From the NCBI GenBank assembly GCA_049115955.1, contig JAGDZJ010000015.1, positions 1 through 64,000 on the forward strand: a stretch of 64,000 nucleotides of DNA, given 5' to 3'. Of the stretch, positions 43,493 through 52,838 are shown piece after piece. The number at the start of each line of letters is the position of its first letter. The first letter of the stretch is position 1. The DNA comes from Salinispirillum sp049115955 (lineage in GTDB: Bacteria; Pseudomonadota; Gammaproteobacteria; Pseudomonadales; Natronospirillaceae). A program made the position numbers and the translations under genes. Below the pieces are notes generated by a model. The model ran no database searches. It saw nothing but the letters and a program-made list of their open reading frames with translations, and was not told the DNA's origin.

Positions 43493-45256
43493 TTATGCTT
43501 GTTGTTTAGCCGCTGTATTATTCTTCTCGACGGTGGCGCGAATCTCTTTGCGCAGCACCTTTCCGACCGGGGTTTTGGGCAGCTCATCCCAGAACACGAC
43601 CTTCTTCGGCACCTTGTAGGCCGCCAAGTCAGTCTTGCAATGCTTGATGATGTCTTGGGCCGTCAGACCCTGCTCGCGCAGCACAACATAAGCATGTACC
43701 GCCTCGCCAGTTTGATCATCTGGCACACCAATGACCGCGGACTCCTGCACCTGCGGTAACCGTGCAATGCTGTCCTCGACTTCATTCGGGTACACATTAA
43801 AGCCACTGACCAATATCATGTCTTTCTTGCGGTCAACAATGTGGAAGTGACCGTCTTCCGACATGGTGCCGATGTCGCCAGTGTACAACCAACCGTCTTT
43901 CAGCGTCTTAGCCGTCTCTTCTGGCCGGTTCCAGTAGCCCTTCATGATCTGCGGACCACGGGCAATGATTTCACCCGGTTCACCCAGCGGCATCGTTACA
44001 CCGTTCTCGTCAACAATGCGCACTTCCGTTGATGGCGCAGGAATACCAATGCTATCGGCTCGCTCGTGCCCGATGGGGTTAAAGCAAATAACTGGCGAGC
44101 TTTCCGTCAGCCCATAGCCTTCAACGATGGGCGTTCCTACCACATTGCGCCAGCGCTCCGCGACTGACTTATGCAACGCAGTACCACCGGCCATTGCCAC
44201 CTTCATGGATTGCGGCGGGTATACCGTGAACCATTCTTCGTTCAACAATGCGTTGTACAGGGTATTAACACCGGATATCCATGAAATCGGATAGTTATCA
44301 AACGCACGCTGGCAGTTTTGAATAGGGCGCGGACTGGGTACCAGAACGTTGTGCGCACCCTTGTGGTAGAACGCCAACAGATTCACCGTAAAAGCAAAAA
44401 TGTGATAAATAGGCAGTGCAGTAAGCACGCACTCTTTGCCGGCCTCAATGTGGCCACCGACAACCGAATCCACTTGCTCCAAGTTACTCAGCAAGTTGCC
44501 ATGCATTAACTCTGCACCTTTACTCACCCCGGTCGTACCACCGGTGTATTGCAGCAATGCGGTGTCTTCACGCTTTAAGTCTTGCCAGTATGTCGCAACA
44601 TCAATGCCCTTCTCGGCCTTGGCCGCGCGGCCGGCTTTAATGGCCTGATTCAACTGCGTAGCATTCAGATTATGCTTGGGAATGACCTGATTCCAGTATT
44701 TCAGCACGGCATTCAACACGCCACGCACAACCGGTGAGAACCACTGCGAAATCGACGTCAAAACTACGTGTTTAATGGGCGTGTTAGCCAGAATATCTTC
44801 CAGCTTGTCGGCAAACATGTCGACGATGACCAAGGCCTCGGCACCGGAGTCATTAAACTGGTGTTCCATCTCCCGGCGGGTATACAAGGGATTCACATTC
44901 ACGAGCACGCAGCCCGCTTTTAGAATACCGAAGGCTACCACAGGCAACGCCAGACAGTTCGGCATCTGCACGGCCACTCGCGTACCGGCTTTTAAACCGA
45001 GTGTTTCGCGCAGATAGACGGCAAACGCATCTGACATTTCCTCCACTTGCGCGTAAGTGAGACGGCCGTTCATACCGTTCGGCATGCAGGTGGTGAAGGC
45101 GATATGCGAACCGTAATCCTTGGCCGCAGCCACGATCATAGCGGGAAGGCTCGGGAAGTGGTGTTCCTGCGCTTGGTCACGATTCTTTATGGCGTTCTGT
45201 GCGGCACCATAAAATTGCGTCCATGGCGCGTTGTCATAGAGATGATCATTCGACAT
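43493..45256 (-). CDS. fadD: Long-chain acyl-CoA synthetase (FadD-like)
   Basis: Activates fatty acids to acyl-CoA via an acyl-AMP. The P-loop-like motif is LLQYTGGTTGVSKGAELMHG. GYGLTESSP, LYTGDIGTMSEDGHFHIVDRK, the fatty-acyl signature DMILVSGFNVYPNEVED and the catalytic lysine in PKTPVGKVLRKEI are visible. Length 587 aa is slightly longer than E. coli FadD (561). It is followed by the BASS transporter, probably in one operon. No FadR operator was confidently found upstream. Confidence 0.9.
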   Translation of the reverse strand: MSNDHLYDNAPWTQFYGAAQNAIKNRDQAQEHHFPSLPAMIVAAAKDYGSHIAFTTCMPNGMNGRLTYAQVEEMSDAFAVYLRETLGLKAGTRVAVQMPNCLALPVVAFGILKAGCVLVNVNPLYTRREMEHQFNDSGAEALVIVDMFADKLEDILANTPIKHVVLTSISQWFSPVVRGVLNAVLKYWNQVIPKHNLNATQLNQAIKAGRAAKAEKGIDVATYWQDLKREDTALLQYTGGTTGVSKGAELMHGNLLSNLEQVDSVVGGHIEAGKECVLTALPIYHIFAFTVNLLAFYHKGAHNVLVPSPRPIQNCQRAFDNYPISWISGVNTLYNALLNEEWFTVYPPQSMKVAMAGGTALHKSVAERWRNVVGTPIVEGYGLTESSPVICFNPIGHERADSIGIPAPSTEVRIVDENGVTMPLGEPGEIIARGPQIMKGYWNRPEETAKTLKDGWLYTGDIGTMSEDGHFHIVDRKKDMILVSGFNVYPNEVEDSIARLPQVQESAVIGVPDDQTGEAVHAYVVLREQGLTAQDIIKHCKTDLAAYKVPKKVVFWDELPKTPVGKVLRKEIRATVEKNNTAAKQQA

Positions 45257-45472
45257 GCAAGTGCTCTCAGTTCTGGCTCCTTTCAGGAAAAGGAACCGAT
45301 GTTGTTATTGTCTATATACCATAGCGCAAAGTATCAGAGAGCAACAATAGATGGTTAAGACGAGAGCATAAATTTTATGCCGAACGGGACATAATCGAAC
45401 AAATAATGTGGAACCTTGATGCCAGAGGACGTAAAGCGCACATTTAAAACATAATGAGAGGCTAACGGTCTT

Positions 45473-45892
45473 TCAAGAAATTGTCGAAAATTCCTTAATG
45501 CGCTGCACCATGGCACGCAAACCGTTGCCTCTGGTAGCACTCAAGTGCTTCAACAGATTCAACTCGTCAAAATAGGCTTCAATATCAAATTGCTGAATTT
45601 CAGGCGCGGTTTTGTTGTTGTACGCTGCCAATACAACCGCCAGCAACCCTTTAACGATAAAGGCATCGCTGTCCGCCATAAAGGTAATGCGTTCGCCGTC
45701 ACGCTGTGGCACCAGCCATACCTTACTCTGGCAGCCGCGTACGATGAAATCGTCGGTTTTGTACGTATCCTCCAACACGGGCAGTTCCTTACCCAAATCA
45801 ATGATGTATTTGTAGCGGTCTTCCCAACTGTCGAAGAAAGACAAGGCATCAATGATGTCTGCTGACGTAATGTCGGTACCAAAGGGGTTCAT
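45473..45892 (-). CDS. sufE: Cysteine desulfuration protein SufE
   Basis: Accepts sulfur from SufS and passes it to SufBCD. The active cysteine is in FIVRGCQSKVWLVPQ. FDSWEDRYKYIIDLGKELP and the C-terminal HLSATRGNGLRAMVQRIKEF are diagnostic. Length 139 aa is typical. It is the last gene of the iscR-suf operon, separated from sufT by 28 bp. Confidence 0.95.
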   Translation of the reverse strand: MNPFGTDITSADIIDALSFFDSWEDRYKYIIDLGKELPVLEDTYKTDDFIVRGCQSKVWLVPQRDGERITFMADSDAFIVKGLLAVVLAAYNNKTAPEIQQFDIEAYFDELNLLKHLSATRGNGLRAMVQRIKEFSTIS

Positions 45893-45920
45893 AGGGGTGT
45901 TTCCAGATAAAAAACCAAAC

Positions 45921-46454
45921 TTAAAAAAACATGCCGGTTTCGAGTTGTGCTTCTTCGCTCATCATGTCGCGCTGCCACGGTGGATCAAACACCAAATTGA
46001 CGCGCACCGATTTCACGTTAGGCACTCGGCGTACCCGATACTCGACGTCACCGACCAACACCGGGCCCATGCCGCACGCCGGTGCCGTCAGAGTCATATC
46101 GATTGAGACGACTTTATTGCTTTGATCCACCTCGACTTTATAAATTAAGCCTAGGTTAACGAGGTCAACCGGTATCTCTGGATCAAAGACGGTTTTCAGT
46201 GCCGTCCACACTTGCTCTTCTTGGATCTCGTCGTTGTCAGGCGCAGGAAAACTCAGCGTCTCGGCTTCTAGGCCCAAGTTTGCCGCATCAGTGCCATCCA
46301 CCCGCACCATCTGCCCATTGTAGGTCACGGTGTAGTTGCCACCCAAGGCCTGCGTAATGGTCACGAAGGTATCGCGGGGGATAGTGAGCGGAGTGCCATC
46401 AGGCACGCGCCGGGCGGGGCAGTCGGCCTGCGCCACCACCATGCGTCTTTCCAT
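45921..46454 (-). CDS. sufT: Fe-S assembly protein SufT
   Basis: MIP18/DUF59-type protein that helps mature Fe-S and lipoate-dependent enzymes. The first ~75 residues (PDGTPLTIPRDTFVTITQAL) are an extension seen in gammaproteobacterial SufT. The DUF59 core is VWTALKTVFDPEIPVDLVNL...MTLTAPACGMGPVLVGDVE...VNLVFDPPWQRDMMSEEAQ. ATG at 46454 is preceded by AGGA; longer readings run into sufA. Length 177 aa. Confidence 0.93.
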   Translation of the reverse strand: MERRMVVAQADCPARRVPDGTPLTIPRDTFVTITQALGGNYTVTYNGQMVRVDGTDAANLGLEAETLSFPAPDNDEIQEEQVWTALKTVFDPEIPVDLVNLGLIYKVEVDQSNKVVSIDMTLTAPACGMGPVLVGDVEYRVRRVPNVKSVRVNLVFDPPWQRDMMSEEAQLETGMFF

Positions 46455-46467
46455 TGTGTTTATCCTA

Positions 46468-46827
46468 TCAATTGACGTTGAAGCTCTCACCACAACCACA
46501 ATGGTCTTTCGCATTGGGGTTGAGGAATTTAAGCTGACGGTTAACGCCTTCTTTGACGTAATCAATCTCGGTGCCGGACACAATCGACAAGCTGTCCTTG
46601 GCTACCAAGAACTCCAAATTGCCATCCAGTTGATAATGCAGATCATCGTTCTGTGCTTCTTGCACCAGATCCACCACGTACATAAAACCGGTACAACCAC
46701 TTTCTTTGACGCTCAGACGCACAGCCTTGGCCGCGCCATCGTGCTCCAGCTGACGTCGAAAGTGCTGAATAGCTGCGGAACTGACTTTTACTGTCTGTTG
46801 TGCCGGATCAAACGATTCGACTGACAT
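46468..46827 (-). CDS. sufA: A-type Fe-S carrier (SufA/IscA family)
   Basis: Carries Fe-S clusters from the scaffold to targets. The three ligand cysteines are in VKESGCTGFMYVVD and the C-terminal HCGCGESFNV. The 119-aa length is usual. ATG at 46827 is preferred over a TTG three codons upstream. It sits between sufS (13 bp) and sufT (13 bp). Confidence 0.92.
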   Translation of the reverse strand: MSVESFDPAQQTVKVSSAAIQHFRRQLEHDGAAKAVRLSVKESGCTGFMYVVDLVQEAQNDDLHYQLDGNLEFLVAKDSLSIVSGTEIDYVKEGVNRQLKFLNPNAKDHCGCGESFNVN

Positions 46828-46839
46828 GATACTCAACCC

Positions 46840-48063
46840 CTATTGCAAAAACTGCTTGGCTTTCTCTAACGCGGCAAACAACCGATCCACGTCATCAAAA
46901 GTATTGTAGAAACTGAAGCTCGCCCGCACGGTGCCGGGAATTCCAAACTGATCCATGATCGGCTGCGCGCAATGATTACCGGTGCGCACCGCTATGCCTT
47001 GTTGATCCAGAATCATACCCAAATCAGCGGGGTGCGCGCCCTCTAAGATAAAACTCATCACACTGGTTTTATATGGGGACGTACCAATCAATTTCACCCC
47101 CTCGGTCTGCCGCGCTTTGTCTTCCGCGTACTTCAGCAAGGCTTGCTCGTGCGACGCAGCACCGCGGCGGTCTAACTGATTCAAATAGTCGATGGCCGCA
47201 CCCATACCAATAGCACCCGCAATGTCCGGCGTACCGGCTTCAAACTTGTAGGGCAATTGGTTGTAGGTAGTGCCGGCAAAGCTGACCGTTTCGATCATCT
47301 CGCCGCCGCCTTGGTACGGCGACATGGCTTCCAACAGCTCACGCTTACCGTACAACACACCCAGACCCGTGGGGCCAAACAATTTATGGGCGGAAAAGGC
47401 GTAGAAATCGCAATCCAACGCTTGCACGTCAACGGGCCAATGGCTGATGGCCTGCGCTCCATCAATCATGACCTTTGCACCGACGGCATGCGCCATGGCA
47501 ATCATGTCATCAATCGGGTGAATGGTGCCCAGCGCGTTAGAGACATGCTGAACAGAGACCATTTTGACCTTGGCATCCAGCATCAGACGGAACGCCGACA
47601 GATCCAGCGTGCCACTGGCGTCTACAGGAATAGGCTCTACTGTTGCGCCCACCGCGCCCGCGATCATCTGCCACGGCACGATGTTGGAATGATGCTCCAG
47701 AGCCGACACCAATACACGATCACCGGCTTTCAGGTTTTGCCGACCCCAGGTCGCCGCGACCATATTGATGCTTTCGGTCGTACCACGCGTCCACAGTACC
47801 TGTGCCGACGACGGCGCGTTAATAAACTCGGCCACCTTGGTACGGGCGCCTTCAAATTTTTCCGTCGCACGGTCGCTCAGGGTATGCGCGCCGCGGTGTA
47901 CATTGCTGTTGTCGTGGCGGTAATAGTCTACGATCGCCTGAATAACAGCTTCTGGCTTTTGCGTCGTCGCCGCGTTGTCGAGATACACCAGCGAATGGCC
48001 ATTCACTTCTTGGTACAGAATCGGAAAATCCTGGCGCACCTGCTCTACGTCGAACTTAGTCAT
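46840..48063 (-). CDS. sufS: Group II cysteine desulfurase SufS
   Basis: PLP enzyme that takes sulfur from cysteine and gives it to SufE. The PLP lysine is in FSAHKLFGPTGLGVLYGK, the active cysteine in VRTGNHCAQPIMDQFG, and LDNAATTQKPEAVI marks the N-terminus. Length 407 aa is typical of SufS. ATG at 48063 overlaps the sufD end by 8 bp. A second, IscS-type desulfurase is encoded at the head of the same operon. Confidence 0.95.
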   Translation of the reverse strand: MTKFDVEQVRQDFPILYQEVNGHSLVYLDNAATTQKPEAVIQAIVDYYRHDNSNVHRGAHTLSDRATEKFEGARTKVAEFINAPSSAQVLWTRGTTESINMVAATWGRQNLKAGDRVLVSALEHHSNIVPWQMIAGAVGATVEPIPVDASGTLDLSAFRLMLDAKVKMVSVQHVSNALGTIHPIDDMIAMAHAVGAKVMIDGAQAISHWPVDVQALDCDFYAFSAHKLFGPTGLGVLYGKRELLEAMSPYQGGGEMIETVSFAGTTYNQLPYKFEAGTPDIAGAIGMGAAIDYLNQLDRRGAASHEQALLKYAEDKARQTEGVKLIGTSPYKTSVMSFILEGAHPADLGMILDQQGIAVRTGNHCAQPIMDQFGIPGTVRASFSFYNTFDDVDRLFAALEKAKQFLQ

Positions 48064-49366
48064 GAACAATGTGCCTCGTCAGTTCGTCGTCGCTGCCAAA
48101 CAAGGCGGCTAAGCGAGGTCGCAAATACAGCTGAATGGCTTCTTGCTCCACTTGCTGCAGCAATTCGTTGATAAAACCAAAGCTCAACATGACTTCGGCT
48201 TCGGCTTTCGACACACCGCGGCTTTGCAAATAGTACATAGCCGTCTCATTGAGCTGGCTCACGGTAGCGCCGTGCGCGCATTTAACGTCGTCGGCGTAGA
48301 TTTCCAATTCTGGCTTGGTATCGATTTCCGCTTGATTCGACGTCAGCAGGTTTTTATTACTCAATTCAGCCAGCGTTTTCTGCGCATCTTTATGAATGTG
48401 GATACGGCCGTTAAACACGGCTTTCGCTGAGTCGGCGATGATGCCGCGAAAATTCTCGTCCGTGGTGCAGTGCGGTACGCAATGCTCAACGGTGGTGTGA
48501 TAGTCGATGCGCTGCCGGTTACGCGGTAAGTACACGCCATTCAATCCGAGGTGCGCGCCCTCACCTTTGTGCCGTACGTGGTAGTCCACCCGCTTCAGAC
48601 GACTGCCCTGCCCCAAGGCAAAGGCATTGAGCTGGGCGCTGCGGTACAAATCCGCGTGTACGCCACCGACGTGTAGCAAGTTTTCTTCTTCCAGATTCAA
48701 ACGATAGTGCTGCAGTTGCGCGCCGTCGCCCACCACCAGCTCGGTCAAGCTGTTCACAAAACCATTTTGCACGGCGTCCGTCGACACATAATGCTCAATC
48801 ACTTCGGCTTTGGCATGGTGCTCCAGCACCACCAATAAACGCTGCTGCGCCATGGCGGGTTTGGCTTCTGGCGTCGACAGATGCACGATATACAGCGGCT
48901 TGTCTGCTTGTACTTCGGGCGCCAGATGGTATAACCAGCCATCGGCTGCGCAGGCGTTGCTCAGCGCCGCAAACAGATGGCGTTGGGAATCAACCACACG
49001 GCCAAGGTGCTGCTTAATGATCGCTTGTTGCGCGCTGTTGGCGTGATCAAAGCGTACTAAACCTGTGGGCAATGCCGTGGACAGCGCTTCATTGAGTTGG
49101 CCATTCACAAACACCAAACGGTGCGCGTCGACGGCCAAGAATTCTATGTCGTCTTGCCAGTCACTGCTCGTCGCCCACTGACTGAACCCGTCAGCCTGCA
49201 AGACTTGCAGCGGGGTGTATTTCCAATGTTCGGTGCGGCGATCTGGCCACTTGGCGTTCTGCCACGCATTTGCACCCGCGGCTCGCACATCGGCCAGCCA
49301 CGCCGGGCTCTGCTGCTGCGCGGCGAGATTCAAAGCCTGCTGTTGAAAGTCGGTTGCTGTGGTCAT
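48056..49366 (-). CDS. sufD: SufD, subunit of the SufBCD scaffold
   Basis: Beta-helix partner of SufB in the SufBC2D scaffold. LVVGDGAQLQHYRLNLEEEN, VYLPRNRQRIDYHTTVEHCV, FRGIIADSAKAVFNGRIHIH and the terminal CAHGATVSQLNETAMYYLQS are diagnostic. ATG at 49366 starts 4 bp after the sufC stop. Length 436 aa is normal. Confidence 0.95.
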   Translation of the reverse strand: MTTATDFQQQALNLAAQQQSPAWLADVRAAGANAWQNAKWPDRRTEHWKYTPLQVLQADGFSQWATSSDWQDDIEFLAVDAHRLVFVNGQLNEALSTALPTGLVRFDHANSAQQAIIKQHLGRVVDSQRHLFAALSNACAADGWLYHLAPEVQADKPLYIVHLSTPEAKPAMAQQRLLVVLEHHAKAEVIEHYVSTDAVQNGFVNSLTELVVGDGAQLQHYRLNLEEENLLHVGGVHADLYRSAQLNAFALGQGSRLKRVDYHVRHKGEGAHLGLNGVYLPRNRQRIDYHTTVEHCVPHCTTDENFRGIIADSAKAVFNGRIHIHKDAQKTLAELSNKNLLTSNQAEIDTKPELEIYADDVKCAHGATVSQLNETAMYYLQSRGVSKAEAEVMLSFGFINELLQQVEQEAIQLYLRPRLAALFGSDDELTRHIVHD

Positions 49367-49370
49367 CAGA

Positions 49371-50120
49371 TTAGGCCACCTCGCCTTCCAGCCAACCATA
49401 GCCTTTTTCTTCCAGTTCCAAGGCCAGTGACTTGTCGCCCGACTTCACAATGCGGCCATTGGCCAACACGTGCACGTAGTCGGGCACAATGTAGTCCAGC
49501 AAGCGCTGATAGTGCGTCACCACAATAAAACTGCGATCCGCCGCACGCATGGCGTTCACGCCGTCGGCAACCACTTGCAGCGCATCGATGTCCAAGCCCG
49601 AATCGGTTTCATCAAGGATGCACAACTTCGGCTCCAGCAACATCATTTGCATGATTTCGTTGCGTTTCTTTTCGCCACCAGAAAAGCCTTCGTTGACGCC
49701 GCGCTTAAGAAAGTTCGGGTCCAGGCTGACCTGCTTACTGGTTTCACGCGCTAACTTCATGAATTCCACCGCTGACAGTTCAGACTGTCCATGGTGTTTG
49801 CGCTTGGCGTCTACCGCCGCTTTTAAGAATTCCATGTTGCTGACGCCGGGGATCTCCACCGGGTACTGAAACGCCAAGAACAAGCCTTCGCGCGCCCGCT
49901 CTTCGGTGTCCATATCGAACAGATTTTGGCCATTAAACTGCACGCTGCCGTCCGTGACGGTATAACCCGCACGGCCGGTCAACACATTACCCAAGGTACT
50001 TTTACCGGCGCCGTTTGGCCCCATGATGGCGTGAATTTCGCCAGGCTTTACGTCAAGACTCAACCCCTTCAGGATGTCTTTGTCTTCGACTTGGGCGTGT
50101 AGGTTCTTAATGCTTAACAT
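49371..50120 (-). CDS. sufC: SufC, ATPase of the SufBCD scaffold
   Basis: Soluble ABC ATPase that drives conformational change in SufBD. Walker A is GPNGAGKSTLGNVL, the signature is FSGGEKKRNEIMQ, and Walker B is CILDETDSGLDIDAL, all typical of SufC. Two in-frame ATGs lie at 50126 and 50120; the second has GGAA at eight bases and gives the usual MLSIKNL start. Length 249 aa. Confidence 0.96.
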   Translation of the reverse strand: MLSIKNLHAQVEDKDILKGLSLDVKPGEIHAIMGPNGAGKSTLGNVLTGRAGYTVTDGSVQFNGQNLFDMDTEERAREGLFLAFQYPVEIPGVSNMEFLKAAVDAKRKHHGQSELSAVEFMKLARETSKQVSLDPNFLKRGVNEGFSGGEKKRNEIMQMMLLEPKLCILDETDSGLDIDALQVVADGVNAMRAADRSFIVVTHYQRLLDYIVPDYVHVLANGRIVKSGDKSLALELEEKGYGWLEGEVA

Positions 50121-50170
50121 GTTCATGGTTCCAAATAACTGAATTCTGTATGGCGCTCTGAAAACACCGG

Positions 50171-50217
50171 TGCCTACGCTCTTTTAACCTACAGAGCTTT
50201 TAATCTATGAGCTTTTA
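50171..50217 (-). repeat. Three tandem TAAAAG-containing units after sufB
   Basis: Read on the minus strand from the sufB stop: TAAAAGCTCATAGAT, TAAAAGCTCTGTAGGT and TAAAAGAGCGTAGGCA. The units are 15-16 bp long. The first TAA is the sufB stop codon itself. It looks like local duplication in the sufB-sufC spacer. Confidence 0.65.
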
Positions 50218-51651
50218 GCCGACCGAGCCTTCCAGGCTCACTTCTAATAACTTGCCAGCTTCCACAGCGAACTCCATAGGCAACTCATTGAAGACTTCGC
50301 GGCAGAATCCGTTAACGATCATCGAGATCGCCTTTTCGGCGTCCAGCCCGCGTTGCTGACAGAGAAACATCTGGTCGTCGCTGACTTTGGACGTGGTGGC
50401 TTCGTGTTCGATCACCGCGCTGGGGTTCTTGCTTTCAATATAGGGAAAGGTGTGGGCGCCACACTGGTCACCAATCAACAGCGAATCACACTGCGTAAAG
50501 TTCCGTGCGCCATCTGCGCCAGCGTTCATGCGCACTAGCCCACGGTAGGAGCTGTTGCTCTTACCGGCTGAAATACCTTTGGCGATGATGGTCGAGGTAG
50601 TGTTCTTGCCCAAGTGGATCATCTTGGTGCCGGTGTCAGCTTGCTGATAATTGTTGGTCAGCGCTACGGAATAGAATTCGCCGACGCTGTTATCGCCCTT
50701 CAGGATGCAGCTTGGGTATTTCCACGTCACTGCAGAACCCGTTTCTACCTGCGTCCAAGAAATCTTGGCGCTGGTGTGGCAGATCCCACGCTTGGTCACA
50801 AAGTTGTAGATGCCGCCTTTGCCCTCGGCGTTGCCGGGATACCAGTTTTGCACCGTGGAGTATTTGATTTCGGCTTTGTCCAGCGCCACCAGCTCAACCA
50901 CTGCGGCGTGCAACTGGTTTTCGTCGCGCATCGGCGCGGTGCAACCTTCAAGGTAGCTCACATGCGAACCTTCATCGGCAACGATCAAGGTGCGTTCAAA
51001 CTGCCCGGTGTTCATTTCATTGATACGGAAATACGTCGACAGCTCCATCGGGCAACGCACACCCTTAGGGATATAAACGAACGAACCGTCCGAAAACACC
51101 GCTGAATTGAGTGCGGCGTAGAAATTGTCTTTTTGCGGCACGACCGAACCCAGGTACTTTTTCAGAAGCTCGGGGTATTTGTGCACAGCCTCGCTGATGG
51201 GGCAAAAAATCACGCCCGCTTCTTCGAGCTTGGCACGATAGGTCGTTACGACCGACACCGAATCAAATACCGCATCCACCGCTACACCGGCTAACATTTC
51301 TTGTTCATGCAGAGGAATGCCCAGCTTTTCGTAGGTGGCCAGCAACTCGGGATCAACCTCATCCAAGCTCTGTGGCTTATCGGCCATGCTTTTCGGTGCG
51401 GAGTAATAGGATACTTTCTGGAAGTCTATCTCGGGGTAGTGCACATGCGCCCATGTCGGCTCTTCCATTTCCTTCCACGCAGCAAAAGCTTTTAAGCGCC
51501 ATTCCAGCAACCATTCCGGCTCACCCTTTTTAGCCGAAATAAAACGCACCGTGTCTTCATCAAGTCCAGGCGCCAACGTGTCCGATTCAATCGCTGAATG
51601 GAACCCTGCCGCGTACTCTTTTTTGATTAAGTGTTCGACTTGATCAGTCAT
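50215..51651 (-). CDS. sufB: SufB, core subunit of the SufBCD scaffold
   Basis: Scaffold subunit on which the cluster is built. YIPKGVRCPMELSTYFRINE, SYLEGCTAPMRDENQLHAAV, SDDQMFLCQQRGLDAEKAIS and GFCREVFNELPMEFAVEAGK are diagnostic. Length 478 aa is standard (E. coli 495). It follows the iscS-type gene by 12 bp and precedes sufC by 94 bp, a spacer with tandem repeats. Confidence 0.97.
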   Translation of the reverse strand: MTDQVEHLIKKEYAAGFHSAIESDTLAPGLDEDTVRFISAKKGEPEWLLEWRLKAFAAWKEMEEPTWAHVHYPEIDFQKVSYYSAPKSMADKPQSLDEVDPELLATYEKLGIPLHEQEMLAGVAVDAVFDSVSVVTTYRAKLEEAGVIFCPISEAVHKYPELLKKYLGSVVPQKDNFYAALNSAVFSDGSFVYIPKGVRCPMELSTYFRINEMNTGQFERTLIVADEGSHVSYLEGCTAPMRDENQLHAAVVELVALDKAEIKYSTVQNWYPGNAEGKGGIYNFVTKRGICHTSAKISWTQVETGSAVTWKYPSCILKGDNSVGEFYSVALTNNYQQADTGTKMIHLGKNTTSTIIAKGISAGKSNSSYRGLVRMNAGADGARNFTQCDSLLIGDQCGAHTFPYIESKNPSAVIEHEATTSKVSDDQMFLCQQRGLDAEKAISMIVNGFCREVFNELPMEFAVEAGKLLEVSLEGSVG

Positions 51652-51663
51652 TACCTTTCCTCA

Positions 51664-52818
51664 TTAGGCCGCAGTGGTCAGCGCACTGACCACTTGGCGA
51701 ATGTGTCCGACCGCAAAATCGATATCTTGCTCGGAAGTGAAGCGCCCGACACTGAGGCGCAAGGACGCGTGCGCCAACTCGTCCGACAGGCCAATCGCCT
51801 TTAATACAAAACTGGGCTCTACACTGGCTGACGTACAAGCCGACCCAGTGGCAATGGCAATATCACGCAACGCCATAAGCAGCGTTTCGCTGTCTTGCCC
51901 AGCGAAGGCGACATTCAAGATGCCACTCACTCGCTCGGTTGGGTGGCCGTTCAGGTGCACACCGGGCAGTTCGGCAATGCCGTGCCACAAACGATTGCGT
52001 AAGCCAGTAATACGCTCAGCTTCTTCAGCCAGATGCGCACCCGCCAACTCGGCGGCCAGCCCCAAGCCCACGCACTGATGCGTCGGCAACGTGCCCGAGC
52101 GCATACCCCGCTCGTGCCCGCCACCGTGCAGTTGCGCCAGCACCTTAACCTCGGGGGCGCGGCGTACATACAGCGCACCAATGCCTTTAGGGCCATAAAA
52201 CTTGTGCGCCGACAGAGACAACAGATCCACCGGCATGGCCTTCATGTCCAACGGCAGTTTACCCACGCTCTGCGCCGCATCCACATGGAATACGGAGCCA
52301 TTCGCGCGGCACAACGCGCCCAAAGCGGCAATATCATTCACTGTGCCCAGCTCATTATTCACATGCATCAGGCTGACCAAAATCGTATCAGGCCGCAGCA
52401 CGCTAGCCAGTTGCTCTGGCAGTATCCGGCCACTGGCATCGGGCGCCAGAAAGGTGACATCAAAGCCTTGACCGGCCAGCCAATGAGCGGGGTCCAATAC
52501 GGCCTTGTGCTCAATGGCAGACACCACAATATGCTTGCCGTCGTTCTGTTTGGCTTGCGCCGCACCCTTCAACGCTAAGTTGTCAGCTTCGGTCGCGCCA
52601 CTGGTCCAAACGATTTCACGAGCGTCACAGTTCAATAGCTTGGCTACTTGGCCACGCGCATGCTCCACCGCTTCTTCCGCTTGCCAGCCAAACACGTGCG
52701 AGCGTGACGCCGGGTTGGCGAAGGTACCATCCTGCGTCAAACACTCTGCCATACGCGCTGCGACCCGAGGGTCAACTGGCGTGGTGGCGGCATAATCGAG
52801 ATAAATAGGCTGTGGCAT
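51664..52818 (-). CDS. iscS: IscS/NifS-type (group I) cysteine desulfurase
   Basis: PLP enzyme that takes sulfur from cysteine. MPQPIYLDYAATTPVDPRVA, the PLP lysine in LSAHKFYGPKGIGALYV, and the flexible-loop cysteine in GSACTSASVEPSF are group I features, distinct from SufS. Length 384 aa: it stops after DFAVGHIRQVVSAL and lacks the C-terminal tail (about 20 residues) that in E. coli IscS docks IscU. No iscU is in the operon. Its placement between iscR and sufB suggests it serves SUF or other sulfur acceptors. Confidence 0.92.
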   Translation of the reverse strand: MPQPIYLDYAATTPVDPRVAARMAECLTQDGTFANPASRSHVFGWQAEEAVEHARGQVAKLLNCDAREIVWTSGATEADNLALKGAAQAKQNDGKHIVVSAIEHKAVLDPAHWLAGQGFDVTFLAPDASGRILPEQLASVLRPDTILVSLMHVNNELGTVNDIAALGALCRANGSVFHVDAAQSVGKLPLDMKAMPVDLLSLSAHKFYGPKGIGALYVRRAPEVKVLAQLHGGGHERGMRSGTLPTHQCVGLGLAAELAGAHLAEEAERITGLRNRLWHGIAELPGVHLNGHPTERVSGILNVAFAGQDSETLLMALRDIAIATGSACTSASVEPSFVLKAIGLSDELAHASLRLSVGRFTSEQDIDFAVGHIRQVVSALTTAA

Positions 52819-52838
52819 AAAACTGAAAATACCCGTTC

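Noticed and set aside
45355..45540. 61-codon minus-strand frame between fadD and sufE
   Set aside because: It overlaps the end of sufE and lacks a ribosome site. The 215-bp gap is best read as the fadD promoter region.
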